64,000 bases of DNA from Protula sp. h YS-2021 (GCA_949752745.1 OX457031.1:41513502-41577501), one strand, 5' to 3'; numbered from the stretch's first letter, positions 29,954-39,600 are shown. Made by a program: numbers and translations. The notes: a model not told the origin generated them from the sequence alone.

Positions 29954-32900
29954 CTACAACAGAAACACTCAGCCTGTAATGGTCGTTTCTGAAGCCACGA
30001 ACGGTCCTAATGAATATAAGCCAGACAATTCATCTTGAGAAAAATCTTTCAGATAGTATTTAACAAACGAGTTGGGGGAAACCCAACAACCTGTTTTTAA
30101 TATATCCGAAAGGGACACGTTGCGTACCGCCCTGAGGGAATTGGCTACTTGCCTTACCTGATGGGCTTTGATGTTTGATTCCCCTAACGGGTTAGGGTCG
30201 ATTTGTGCATCGTCATAGGCTGCCAAAATGATCCTTTTAATATAATTTGAGATCGACTGTTTCGAAAGATCTTTGTTAAATTTCGGCATAAACGAAATGA
30301 TGAGAGCCTTCTGATTATCTGATCGGTAGGCCTCTGACATTTCCAAATACTGTTGCAGCGCTTTGACGGGACACAAAGAGACCAGACCGTCTGAGTCGGG
30401 GTCATCTGGTAGGGATGGGAGAGTAATGTGATCGAACGTTCCCATCCCTTGGGTCATGATGTGGGTTTTTCCCATGAATCCTGCTCTAGGGACTAGGGTG
30501 ACCTTCTCCCATGTACCCTTATCTTTATTTACCTTTCTGTCTAGGGCATGGATTTCGCCTCTTCTTTTGCCCGAAGCTAAGGCCAATAAAAACGTGAATC
30601 TTAATGTTGCGTTTTTTGCTGAAATCACGTCCTTACTAAATATATCTGGGCGCTGAAGATACTGTAAGACTATTGATAAATCCCACTGCGCTATGTTGGA
30701 TGGGCAGGGTGGGGAGCTTACTTTAAAATGTCTTACTAGCTGTGATAGGGAAGTATCTTCGCCCGGGTCGTAGCCTGTAGACGCTTTGAGTCTTGACCCT
30801 ATAGCGGCCCTATAGCCCTCGATGGAACTTACCTTTAATTTCACCTCCGTGAAAAGGTGATCGAGGAAATCCGCTACCACTGCTGGGCTAGCCTGAAACG
30901 GATCTAGCTTAGAAGTGCTACACCAAGCGGCAAATTTATTCCACTGCGACCTGTAAACTTTGGCCGTTGAACCCTTGTGACTGTTTACTATTTTCTCTCT
31001 CACCTGCTTAGAAAAACCCTTGTTTTTCAGAAAGGACTGGTCAGACACCATAGGTGGAGGTTCAGTAAGCGAGGGGAGGGGTGGAAGTGATGCCAATGGG
31101 GTTGTGATAGCAACTCGTTGTGGCATGGGATCGGTATCGACCTTACTACCTTGCAATGGAGTAGGAGGGCGAACCATGGGGCTTCCGGTGTCCATGGGGC
31201 AATGAGTAATAGGAACGGTGGTTTCAACTCGATTACTCTCTGCAGGACTTGCCCTAAGATTGCTTGTGGGGGAAAGGCATACAGTACCTCGTCCCGTGGC
31301 CACTGACAATTGAGAGCGTCTACTGCCCAAGCTGCTGGGTCCGGGCAAGGAGACACGTACCGGGGAAGTTGGGTGGTCATCGCGTTTGCAAACAGATCCA
31401 GAGTCGGGGCACCCCATGGGGATTGGTGTGTCACCCACTGAAAGGACCGAGGGGATAGGCACCACTCGGTGTTGATAACTTGACCCTGTCTGGAGGCTAA
31501 GTCCGCTAGGACGTTTAATTTCCCGGCCAGGTGACGGGCGGAAACGGTCACCTGTTCCTCCCTGGCCTTTGAAAGAATTTGGAATGCAAGTTTGGACAGG
31601 GATCGTGATTTGGTGCCCCCCTGCTTGTTGAGGTAAGCTATGGCTGTGGAGTTGTCTAACCGAAAAAGGACTGCCTTGTTTCTGAGTTGGTTGGTCAGCT
31701 TGATTAGGGCAATCCAGACCACCCGAAGCTCCAGCCAGTTTATGTGGTAGGACTGAAGCGAGGGTGGCCATTTGCCCTTCCATACCTGACCATTCCAATA
31801 AATTCCCCACCCCGCATGGGACGCATCGGTCTGAATCTCTATCTCCGGGGTGGGGGGCTGAAATGGCATTCCTTCGGACATAATTAGAACATCGCACCAC
31901 CACTGTAGGGCTTGTAGGGTTACCTGTGAAACTTGCATCCTCGCTGCGGGTGAACGACCCTGATGCAACGCCCATCTTACCTGGCTTTGAAATGGCCTGT
32001 AATGGAGACGGCCCAGGGGGACTGTCTTCTCTGTTGCCACTAACAGGCCGAGGAGCGATTCCATGGCCTGTAATCTCACCTTCTTTCCTGGGGAAATACC
32101 TTTTATGGCATCTGCAATTCTCTGGCGGCGTTCTGGCGTAGGGAACGCCTTTGCTATTGCCAGATCCCAAAACTCCCCTAGAAAGGTAATGGACTGTTTG
32201 GGGGTTAGTTCGGACTTGGCTAGGTTTACTACTAGACCTACCTCTAGTGCCTTGCGAACTAAAGACATTGTATGATTCTCGGTTACCTGCCTGTCTTGAT
32301 TCGCCAGAAACCAGTCGTCCAGATACTGAAAGACTAACATCCCTTCTAGCCGTGCCCATGTTTTCAGTACTTTCATGACCTTGGAGAAAACGTACGGGGC
32401 CGTAGCCAGACCGAAGGGAAGTGCCAGAAACCAAAATCGTCTTTTCCCTACTTGAAAGGCTAGAAATTTTCTTGCCGAGCGATGGAGAGGAATATGGAGG
32501 TAAGCATCGGAGAGATCTATGGAGGTACCCCACATCCCTTCCCGTAATGACCCTTTTATCACCTGGGCCGTGTCCATCTGAAAGGTGATCACTCGGAGAA
32601 AACCGTTTATGGGGGAAAGGTCGATTACCAGCCTCCACCCTCCGGATTTCTTGGGAACCAGAAAAACTCTGCTGAAAAAACCCATTTGATTTTCTGGCAT
32701 TTCCTCTATCGCCTGTTTTTGAGACAAGCTCAGTAGCATTTCTTGGAGAGCTCGGTCTTTTTCTGACCCCTTGGCGTAAGAGGTGACTAGTTGTCTTGGC
32801 GCATGGGCGGTTAGGGGAATAGGGCACCTGAGCCCGTTCCGGTCTCGTTTGAAAGGTAGGGAGTAACCTCTCTTTAACCAACGTACTACCCTTCGAGACG

Positions 32901-33056
32901 CCCCCATTTCTGCCCATTGCTGCCAAAACTTTCCTAGTCTTCCTCCTACGGGCAAGGAGGCGTTTAAGGAAAGTAAATTTTCCAAGTCTCTTAAGTTTGC
33001 TAAAGTATCGCCAGGAGATAAGGGAATCTCGTGACGGTACTTTGGTTGGCTGCTAC
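29954..33056 (-). other. DIRS-B predicted gag-to-tail intron
   Basis: 3.1 kb, GT-AG, removing the whole RT/RH/MT/recombinase region. The phase (two bases of an Arg codon upstream, one downstream) is the same in all three copies. Confidence 0.5.
29969..31110 (-). CDS. DIRS-B tyrosine recombinase
   Basis: The core begins around VSDQSFLKNKGFSKQ, followed by an N-terminal SAM-like region (STAKVYRSQWNKFAAWC, VVADFLDHLF, GYRAAIGSRL). Catalytic boxes are visible: Arg in ASGKRRGEIHAL, H-x-x-R in AHQVRQVANSLR, and the nucleophile Tyr in SFVKYYLKD. Reaction: strand exchange to integrate a circular DNA intermediate. The frame is open without a stop from the gag TAG (33053) to 29969, 1028 codons, so the upstream ~640 codons overlap the RT frame. 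No conserved ATG precedes the core, so how it is translated is unclear: readthrough, internal start or splicing. Confidence 0.88.
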
Positions 33057-33141
33057 CTGAACGACTGTGGAGCCGGACCCTCTGTCTTGCTGCCGGGGCT
33101 GGGTTTCGGTTTCTTGACAGGGGGCTGTTGTGGCTGCGCAC
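31027..33141 (-). CDS. DIRS-B reverse transcriptase / RNase H / methyltransferase-like polyprotein
   Basis: An open frame of 704 codons. Order: N-terminal linker (SSQPKYR, LPVGGRLGKFW), RT at residues ~150-345 with LVIDLSPIN, SIDLSDAYLHIPLH, LPFGLATAPYVFSK and active site QYLDDWF; RNase H ~433-552 with QTDAS, WLELRVVW, LDNSTAIAYL and NVLADLASR; then an MT-like region ~565-665 with PTLDLFANAMTTQLPRYVS, YAFPPQAI and LLLIAPW. This domain order is diagnostic of DIRS1-type elements. It lies in the +1 frame relative to gag and overlaps its end by 89 nt or more. No ATG opens the frame, so the start shown is only a boundary. It makes the cDNA of the element. Confidence 0.92.
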   Translation of the reverse strand: MRSHNSPLSRNRNPAPAARQRVRLHSRSGSSQPKYRHEIPLSPGDTLANLRDLENLLSLNASLPVGGRLGKFWQQWAEMGASRRVVRWLKRGYSLPFKRDRNGLRCPIPLTAHAPRQLVTSYAKGSEKDRALQEMLLSLSQKQAIEEMPENQMGFFSRVFLVPKKSGGWRLVIDLSPINGFLRVITFQMDTAQVIKGSLREGMWGTSIDLSDAYLHIPLHRSARKFLAFQVGKRRFWFLALPFGLATAPYVFSKVMKVLKTWARLEGMLVFQYLDDWFLANQDRQVTENHTMSLVRKALEVGLVVNLAKSELTPKQSITFLGEFWDLAIAKAFPTPERRQRIADAIKGISPGKKVRLQAMESLLGLLVATEKTVPLGRLHYRPFQSQVRWALHQGRSPAARMQVSQVTLQALQWWCDVLIMSEGMPFQPPTPEIEIQTDASHAGWGIYWNGQVWKGKWPPSLQSYHINWLELRVVWIALIKLTNQLRNKAVLFRLDNSTAIAYLNKQGGTKSRSLSKLAFQILSKAREEQVTVSARHLAGKLNVLADLASRQGQVINTEWCLSPRSFQWVTHQSPWGAPTLDLFANAMTTQLPRYVSPCPDPAAWAVDALNCQWPRDEVLYAFPPQAILGQVLQRVIELKPPFLLLIAPWTPEAPWFALLLHCKVVRSIPIPCHNELLSQPHWHHFHPSPRLLNLHLWCLTSPF
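33047..33057 (-). promoter_or_regulatory. DIRS-B gag stop: overlapping splice donor and readthrough context
   Basis: The minus strand reads TTCAG|GTAGCAGCCA. As RNA processing signal it is a CAG|GTAGCA donor. As translation signal it is UAG-CAG-CCA, matching the known CAR-YYA leaky-stop context of tobamovirus type. The +1 frame codes GSSQPKYR over the same bases, which also constrains them. Confidence 0.5.
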
Positions 33142-35290
33142 TCGGCTTAGACGGTGCTGGAGAGGACTGTTGTGGTCTCTTCCTCTTCAGTGGACGTTTG
33201 AAGGAGGAGCGAGACATCCTGGACATCAGGGCATAATCTTGCGAAAGCGAACGACTTTCCTGGTTCACCCTCTCTATCTCGGCGGGAGGAAATAGTTCTC
33301 GTTCCTCCAGGATAGGGGCATGACGCAGGTCCCGCAAACCTTTGACACTAGACCAGCAGTGCTGGAGAAAGGCATCTCGACGTAAGTAGACCATTGAAGT
33401 CATCAAAAAAGTGGAAAGTTTGACCACGTCTCGGGTAGCTAAGGCCAGGCATTCCATCAATTTAGCAGACACGGGATCACTAAGGCGAAGTTCTTCCCAA
33501 CGCGACTTTAGTGCTTTAAGTGCATGATCTTGAAAAGACATAATGTTCAGGATGTGGCGAGAAGACGCCTCGATGGTCTTTGCGTCTTTCTCCACTAATG
33601 GAATGTCTGAGTCACTACGCACTGTGGGCATCCAGACTGTACGCTTCACGGGCTGCTCCAGTGCCTCTAGGGGAATTTTTTCATCCGCTGACCGATATGG
33701 TCCTGGTCGTACTGAGCAATGTTTAGATAAATGGAAACGCGACAACGTGCGACCCTCACCGGCGTCCATCTTCTTGAACTCTTTCGCGCGGACCGTGACA
33801 GCATGAGCAATGCCCTCACTGGTGGCTAGTGCGATAAACGAGTCCTGTTGTGGTGGAGCTGCCTGAGATGTCATCCGAATGGGCGGATCCTCCTTATCTA
33901 AATTTGGGGAGCCACAGGAGACCTCTGCTAAGCGGGCTATCTCTTGAATGGCATCCCTGAACGGCACGTCTTCTGGTGCAATCGTAGAAGCAGAACTCGA
34001 GGGGGCCGCGTCCTCGACCGATGGGGCAAGATCTGGTGGAGAGGGAGTACGGATGGGCCGTCTGCCCGCTGCCGCTGGATCTCTCCAAAGTCGATGCCCT
34101 TGGCCGGGAGAACGCACCTGCTCCACTGCCCGTAACGGTAAATGACAACGGGAATGTACTGACGTACCCTCGGATTCTTCTTCCCCGTCTTCCACCTCCG
34201 ACTCCTGTTCATCAGATGCTGCTTCTGGGAGTTGGGATTGTGAAAAATGTGACATGTGGGGTTCCCCTACTGGGGTGTAAATTTCTTTCTCCCTGTTGCT
34301 TGGGACTGCTGCTAGGGGAGAATTTTCCATCGGCCCGATTTCCTCATCATCTTCCAGCAATGCGGAGACTTGGCCCGAAAGGGGCACGCCCACGGAATCC
34401 TCCTCGCTGATGGTGACCGTTTCGGGAATATCCACGTTAGAGTCCAGCGGGAGGTGAGGTACAGGCGAGCCCGATATCGCTGCCACTGACTGAATTTCCG
34501 GAGGAGGACGAGAAACCGTAGCTGATGGTTTAGGCTTTTGCCTTTGACTAAGCAGACTCTCCTGCTTCTGAACTTGACTCTGTAAATCCAAAAGTTGTTT
34601 TTGCAGTTGCGATTGCATAGACAAAAACGCTGAAAATTCACTCGGGAGACGCTGCAGCTGAGGAGGGGGGGATAAGTCCTCTCGCGGGGGAATGCCTAAC
34701 TGGCCTGTAACCGCCGAAAGTACTGTTCCCGTATCCTTATGCGTTAAAGTCACTTGTTCCTCAGACGGGGACTTAAACGCCCCTCCTGGACTGCCACTGG
34801 GTTTCACTCTAGGAGGTGAGGCCCATGCCTCGCGGAGACGATCCCGTTCTTGCCCTTCCGGGATGTCCAATTCTGCTACAGTCTCAGAAAATGCACGTCC
34901 TTTACTCTTGGACTTTTTATGTCTCTTAACTGGCGTAGCGGATTCCGATTCTGCACCAGTGTCTACGTGTACGGGGGTGGAGACCTGGCCCAGAATAACG
35001 GAGCTAGCCTTCTTCATGGTATCACGAATAAATTCACGAGTAACAAACGAAGCTGACGAAAGGAATTTGCGCTTATCCCTCCTGCGCTCGTTCTTGGTCC
35101 TATTCCGTAATAGGACTTTCCAATCCTCTGGAGAAAGATGTAGACACTCGCCACACTGGCTGTCTGGCTCACACAGAGGTATTCCACTATTCCGTCTACA
35201 GCGGTCGCAGATGGAGTGGGGGTTACACGCGGTTGGAGGATGGATACACTGAGGCAGTAACGGTGGAGAATGTAGACTGGCCTCTGTCAT
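33053..35290 (-). CDS. DIRS-B gag-like protein
   Basis: 745 codons from the ATG at 35290, chosen over an upstream in-frame ATG at 35350 because MTEA.L is the start in all three copies and an acceptor precedes it by two bases. Domains: a Cys/His cluster at residues ~15-48 (C.HPP, NPHSICDRC, C..C.HLSP), a short coiled-coil-like Q/L segment (MQSQLQKQLLDLQSQVQKQ), acidic low-complexity stretches, a conserved C-terminal block (KLSTFLMTSMVYLRRDAF; ERVNQESRSLSQDYALMSRM) and a basic PLKRKRP, likely an NLS. Expected role: particle/RNP formation around element RNA. The stop TAG overlaps a candidate splice donor. Confidence 0.85.
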   Translation of the reverse strand: MTEASLHSPPLLPQCIHPPTACNPHSICDRCRRNSGIPLCEPDSQCGECLHLSPEDWKVLLRNRTKNERRRDKRKFLSSASFVTREFIRDTMKKASSVILGQVSTPVHVDTGAESESATPVKRHKKSKSKGRAFSETVAELDIPEGQERDRLREAWASPPRVKPSGSPGGAFKSPSEEQVTLTHKDTGTVLSAVTGQLGIPPREDLSPPPQLQRLPSEFSAFLSMQSQLQKQLLDLQSQVQKQESLLSQRQKPKPSATVSRPPPEIQSVAAISGSPVPHLPLDSNVDIPETVTISEEDSVGVPLSGQVSALLEDDEEIGPMENSPLAAVPSNREKEIYTPVGEPHMSHFSQSQLPEAASDEQESEVEDGEEESEGTSVHSRCHLPLRAVEQVRSPGQGHRLWRDPAAAGRRPIRTPSPPDLAPSVEDAAPSSSASTIAPEDVPFRDAIQEIARLAEVSCGSPNLDKEDPPIRMTSQAAPPQQDSFIALATSEGIAHAVTVRAKEFKKMDAGEGRTLSRFHLSKHCSVRPGPYRSADEKIPLEALEQPVKRTVWMPTVRSDSDIPLVEKDAKTIEASSRHILNIMSFQDHALKALKSRWEELRLSDPVSAKLMECLALATRDVVKLSTFLMTSMVYLRRDAFLQHCWSSVKGLRDLRHAPILEERELFPPAEIERVNQESRSLSQDYALMSRMSRSSFKRPLKRKRPQQSSPAPSKPSAQPQQPPVKKPKPSPGSKTEGPAPQSFR

Positions 35291-35292
35291 AT

Positions 35293-36097
35293 CTGAAATG
35301 CAAGCAGAGAAAAACAACGGTGAGAATATGTAGTATAAAACAACGCACAAAACTACATTTCTCCGTGCTTTGCTTCAACTGCAAGCTTTAACCTTCCAAG
35401 CTGTGTTTACAATTGCTTAAACACCGCAATAACTCGCTGGGTCTAAGGAAAGACGAAAAGAGATGCTTCCCGGAACGATAACGTTCCCGGGCCGTAACGG
35501 GCTGGACCGTAATGGCACCACCCGTGTCGGATATGGATCTCTCTTGCCTCAGATGCACCTGGGACCATCGGACCGTAACGGGTTTTGTGAATCCCGTTGG
35601 ACCAGAATGGTCTTCTCGCACCCGTGACCGTAAGACCACAAAGGGAAAACGGTCCTGGCAAAGAAAATGACCCTCAGACGTCACAGAAAACGTCTCTTTT
35701 CGTCGGAGAACGCTGTCAGACTTGCAGAACCTGCTCTACAAAGACTGAGAAGCGACCCATGGAGTAAAGCTTAAGCAAAAACTGGCCATTTCCGCGATGA
35801 CACAGCTGGCTGGTAAAGCTTGGAGTCTGATCAGGTCCAGCAGCCTGAAAAGATCCTACTCCTAGACGAACTGAGGTGGAACTGGTAAGTTCCTCGATCT
35901 GAATGAAAGTGGAGAAAGAGGCGCACTTCTCGGGACTAGGAAAGTGTCTCCGTGATCGTGCAAACTCAACCTAATCAGACCGAAGAGTAAGATGGCGAAT
36001 AAACACACTTCGGCTCCATAAATTTATCCCAACGCACAATAATAGATAAAACAATCCATTAGGCAGTGAATTAAGTAAAAAATGAAGCAATTCGCAC
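35293..36097 (-). other. DIRS-B predicted leader intron
   Basis: Donor TTTAAG|GTGCGAATTGC and acceptor TTTCTCTGCTTGCATTTCAG, two bases before the gag ATG. Contains a GGACCGTAACGG-type motif field at 35470-35650. Confidence 0.55.
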
Positions 36098-36165
36098 CTT
36101 AAACCAGTTCCCTTGCTGCAAAAAACCGGCAGCACACAGAATGGCGTGTTGTATCGACGCCACGC

Positions 36166-36361
36166 AAAAAGGGAATGTCGTTTATACGAGACTAGCAGAC
36201 GACGTCTCGGGCATTCTGATTGGCCATAGGATGGATGGAAGGGTTAGAGTATCTTGAACAGTACCTCAAAAAGTTCTTTTTTATATTGCGTGGTAAATAT
36301 TACTGGAAGGGAACCCATTAAAAGTGGAGATAAGCGAATTCAAAGCTTTTGCGAAGTAAAA
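36166..36361. repeat. DIRS-B inverted terminal repeat (element 5' side)
   Basis: Inverse of the 28397-28617 repeat except for the last ~37 bp, which read TTTTACTTCGCAAAAGC on the minus strand. Confidence 0.85.
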
Positions 36362-36580
36362 AGCTGATTTTATAATAAGAACACGTGTGCGTCACAAATA
36401 TATATATATTTTTGAAAAGCTTATCTAACCAAACATGGCTTGTTAGGTGCAATCATTAAATGAATGTTTTGGTTGCCTATTGCAAATACCCCATTCCGTT
36501 CGTAATCTAATACGACATTTAAAGTAACGGTTCATCTAGTAAAATATTGATTATAAATAAAGTGTGGAAATTTCACTCAC
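36362..36580. other. Short host segment between DIRS-B and the TM exon
   Basis: AT-rich intron sequence; nothing recognised. Confidence 0.35.
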
Positions 36581-36686
36581 ACAATCCGTGCAATTAGAAC
36601 CGCAGCTGTGCCACATACCACTGGGATCACCACACAACATATTATAACTGCAACAGTGAAACAAGAAATCATTGCTATCGACATAT
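36581..36686 (-). CDS. Receptor transmembrane exon
   Basis: Acceptor CACTTCAG, donor TTGT|GTGAGT. In the phase delivered by the charged exon it reads MSIAMISCFTVAVIICCVVI then PVVCGTAAVLIARI, a long hydrophobic span ending with Arg. Another frame is also open and Cys-rich, so the call depends on the phase chain. DIRS-B begins 220 bp further on in gene orientation. Confidence 0.5.
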
Positions 36687-39600
36687 CTGAAGTGAAAATA
36701 TAACACATAAACATCAAGAGTACAAGTGTCTTATATCACAACTAGGTGTATTTCAGATGTTTCTTAGTCACAGGTTTTTTTTTTTTCATTTTAAAACCGG
36801 TTTGTTTCGATTACATTTTTCAAGAAGTGATTATCAATGGATACGTAAATTAATTACAACCGCGTGTCAACAGTGTCAACAAGAATTGTACTTCAGTCGA
36901 ATTGTAAGTAATCAGTCATGATATGAATGGAGCATGATATTTAGAACCTGGATTTAATTACTGTTATAATAAAATAAAACATAAATGATGTATAAATATT
37001 AGAAAAACATAAAAATTGTAAACATTACTAATAGGCGCAGTTATAGAATATGTGAAAAGAATTAATAGAATATAAGAGTAACAAAGGGAATCAATATAAC
37101 ATATAAATAATAGCCATCTGTACTAAAATAAGAGCTGGCGGTACTTGTGACCGGATGTGCAAAAATGTTAAGGCGTGAGTGAGATTCTGGGGGTTGGGGT
37201 GGGGCCAATGGCAGGAGGGGGGTATGACGGACTGGGGGTAAGCTACGTTCACGTAAGCTACTATGCACCAATCGAGTTTACGTCAGACTATGTTTTGTTT
37301 TTGTCTTTCAATTAACTAATCTTTTGTGTATTTTACATATTCTTTTAAGTTTTTTGCACGCAGCTGTTTTTGAATAGACCTGGTGTAATCAAACCAAAAA
37401 GAAACAAACGCACATGAATATTGTTTCTTTTTCTCAACAAAAAAGTAGGGAAACTCAGCTTGACCATTCAGCTTGACTTACTTGGTATAACTTAACAGAA
37501 CAGTACTGTGGCACTTTACAAAAGAACAAAGAAAAAACAATGAAACAATTATTGCACAGACCAATACAATGGTATGGGCACTGCGTACGTTGGTGTAATT
37601 ATCCCTGAATGCAGAGCTTGAATTTAAGAATTCCCTAGAACATTTCATGTTTTCCAATTACAATATGGTTGTTAATACAACTACTGCATTTTTTGAAAAG
37701 GGAAGTGCCTGCTTACTTATCAGCGTAGAATCCTCTTCGTTTTCTTTTTTCTCAGATGCTAAAATAGAACAGATGTACAGAATAGATAAATTTAAGGTGC
37801 CTTAGCTAAATAAATTACTTTAGACAGAATTACAATAAATAATAAGGTCACGATGAACAACGGAAAGAAACAAAGAGAACCGATGTATTTTACGCAGTTC
37901 ACTGCTCTTAAACTAATCGCTAAATGTCAGTCTTGTGGCAATGGTTAGTATATACAACTTGTTTTTTATTTCTTTTTTTTTTAATTCGTTTTTATTACAG
38001 CGTTGGTTCATTGATGTAATGAAAATTCTAAACCATAAACCATAATTACGTAAAATTATTGATTAAAATTAATTAATTTATTTATTAAATTACAATTGTA
38101 AATAATGAACATCACCGTGTATCTTTTCTACTGTGGAAGAATATTAACTAGAAATCTGATTTCGCTAGCGAATTGCTAAACACTTGACAAAAATTAAAAC
38201 GCAAAAATACTTCCTTCAATGGGTTATTTCTTGAATAATATATTGCAAACAACACAGCATGAATACGTCTTATAAGCCGAGTAGTGTGTGGTATTTCTTA
38301 ACTGATCAGGCATACGCCGTGTTATCTATTTACGCAGTGAGAACTCGCACAAAGCTGAACAACCGTGTGTTCTGTGTTTCGCGTTAAATGCTCCGCATTT
38401 ACTTGCAGAAAATACTCTCTTTTCACATGTGTTTTGAGCAAGAAAACGAAATCAAAGGCGAAAATAAAAAGTGTCATGCACACGTTCATATCAGGTTCTA
38501 CCTAAGTCCCAAGTTTCGTGGCCCTAGGGCCCGTAGTACCAGTGGAGGTGGACAGAAAATCCGATCACTGTCCAGAAAAAAAAGATACCAGTGGCTGCTC
38601 GCACAAATTCGTATAGCCCTTGCAAGCCAAAGGCTTGTCAAGTGCTAATGAACGCAATTTCTTGACCGCGTTGGTTTGTTCATTCATCTGTTCACACGTA
38701 GTGTTGTCACTGGAGGCCACGTGATTGTGCTCACACACACATACAAACTGACTGCACTCGCTGTTTGGAATGACGTCATTGCACTGTTCATCCAGAGCAC
38801 AACTGTCGTACAGTTCATCTGAAGTGGCACAGATACCATTATCGTGTAGTTTCGGGACAGACTTCAATGCAGAATCAAAGGGGTTGGGGCGAGATGATGT
38901 GCAGGGGAAGGGGACCGGAGGCACTCATGTACCAACTGGTTACCATATGTGTCCGTAATTTCTTAAAACGACCCCTAAAAGTGGAGTACTCAGTTTGAAA
39001 TAATATCTTTTTTGTCAAATTGGTTACCATGCGTGTCTATGGCTTTTTAAAACCACCCTTAAAGGCTGGAAGCGAAGTTAGAAAAATATCCTTATTATTT
39101 ATTCAAACAGTGATACCTGTAAATGTCAATGTAAATTGGCACTCCGCGCGGATCGAGACCGGCCCCAAAATTACCTTCTTTGTCCTCAGTCTATTTTTTT
39201 GTTGCGCATGGCAGCACATATTGATACTAGGCACACTAATCCGGTTTGGAAACTGCTCCAGTAAAATATAATATCTATCCATGTACCTGTATATGATCTT
39301 AGTAGTGTCCATACCAACTGGCAACCGGACAAGTGGCCACCATTTAAATGAAGAATCCGGTCAAATGGCAACTAAATATTTTTTGAGAAAAAAATGTATT
39401 TTTTCGCCTCCATATACTTTGCAGTTACAGTTCTGAGGGGTTGTTTTAAAAGAACTAAAATCTGAAGACAAAGGAACAGTACACTAAGGATACAAAGCCT
39501 CAGTGGGGATTAGGAATCAATCTTATATGGACAGGGTTGGTATTTCAGCTATAGTTACTGCGTGACATTTTGGGTCCTTTCCTTTTCTCACGCCAATGAA

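Larger units (their letters stand above)
28397..36361 (-). mobile_element. DIRS-B: structurally complete DIRS-order retrotransposon
   Basis: Same architecture as DIRS-A, but with gag, RT/RH/MT-like and recombinase frames all open, both terminal repeats, internal complementary region and tail exon present. Outer ends, matched to the internal complementary region, share a TTT at the junction. No target duplication. Best candidate here for an active element; activity itself is not shown by sequence. Confidence 0.92.

Noticed and set aside
32926..33141. Bacterial-type GTG/TTG starts for the DIRS enzyme frames
   Set aside because: In a eukaryote these are not initiation codons. The frames are open upstream, so the real expression must use readthrough, internal ATG, frameshift or splicing.
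31130..35350. Plus-strand frames of 60-190 codons opposite the DIRS genes
   Set aside because: Antisense shadows of gag and RT coding sequence; not conserved as proteins among the copies.
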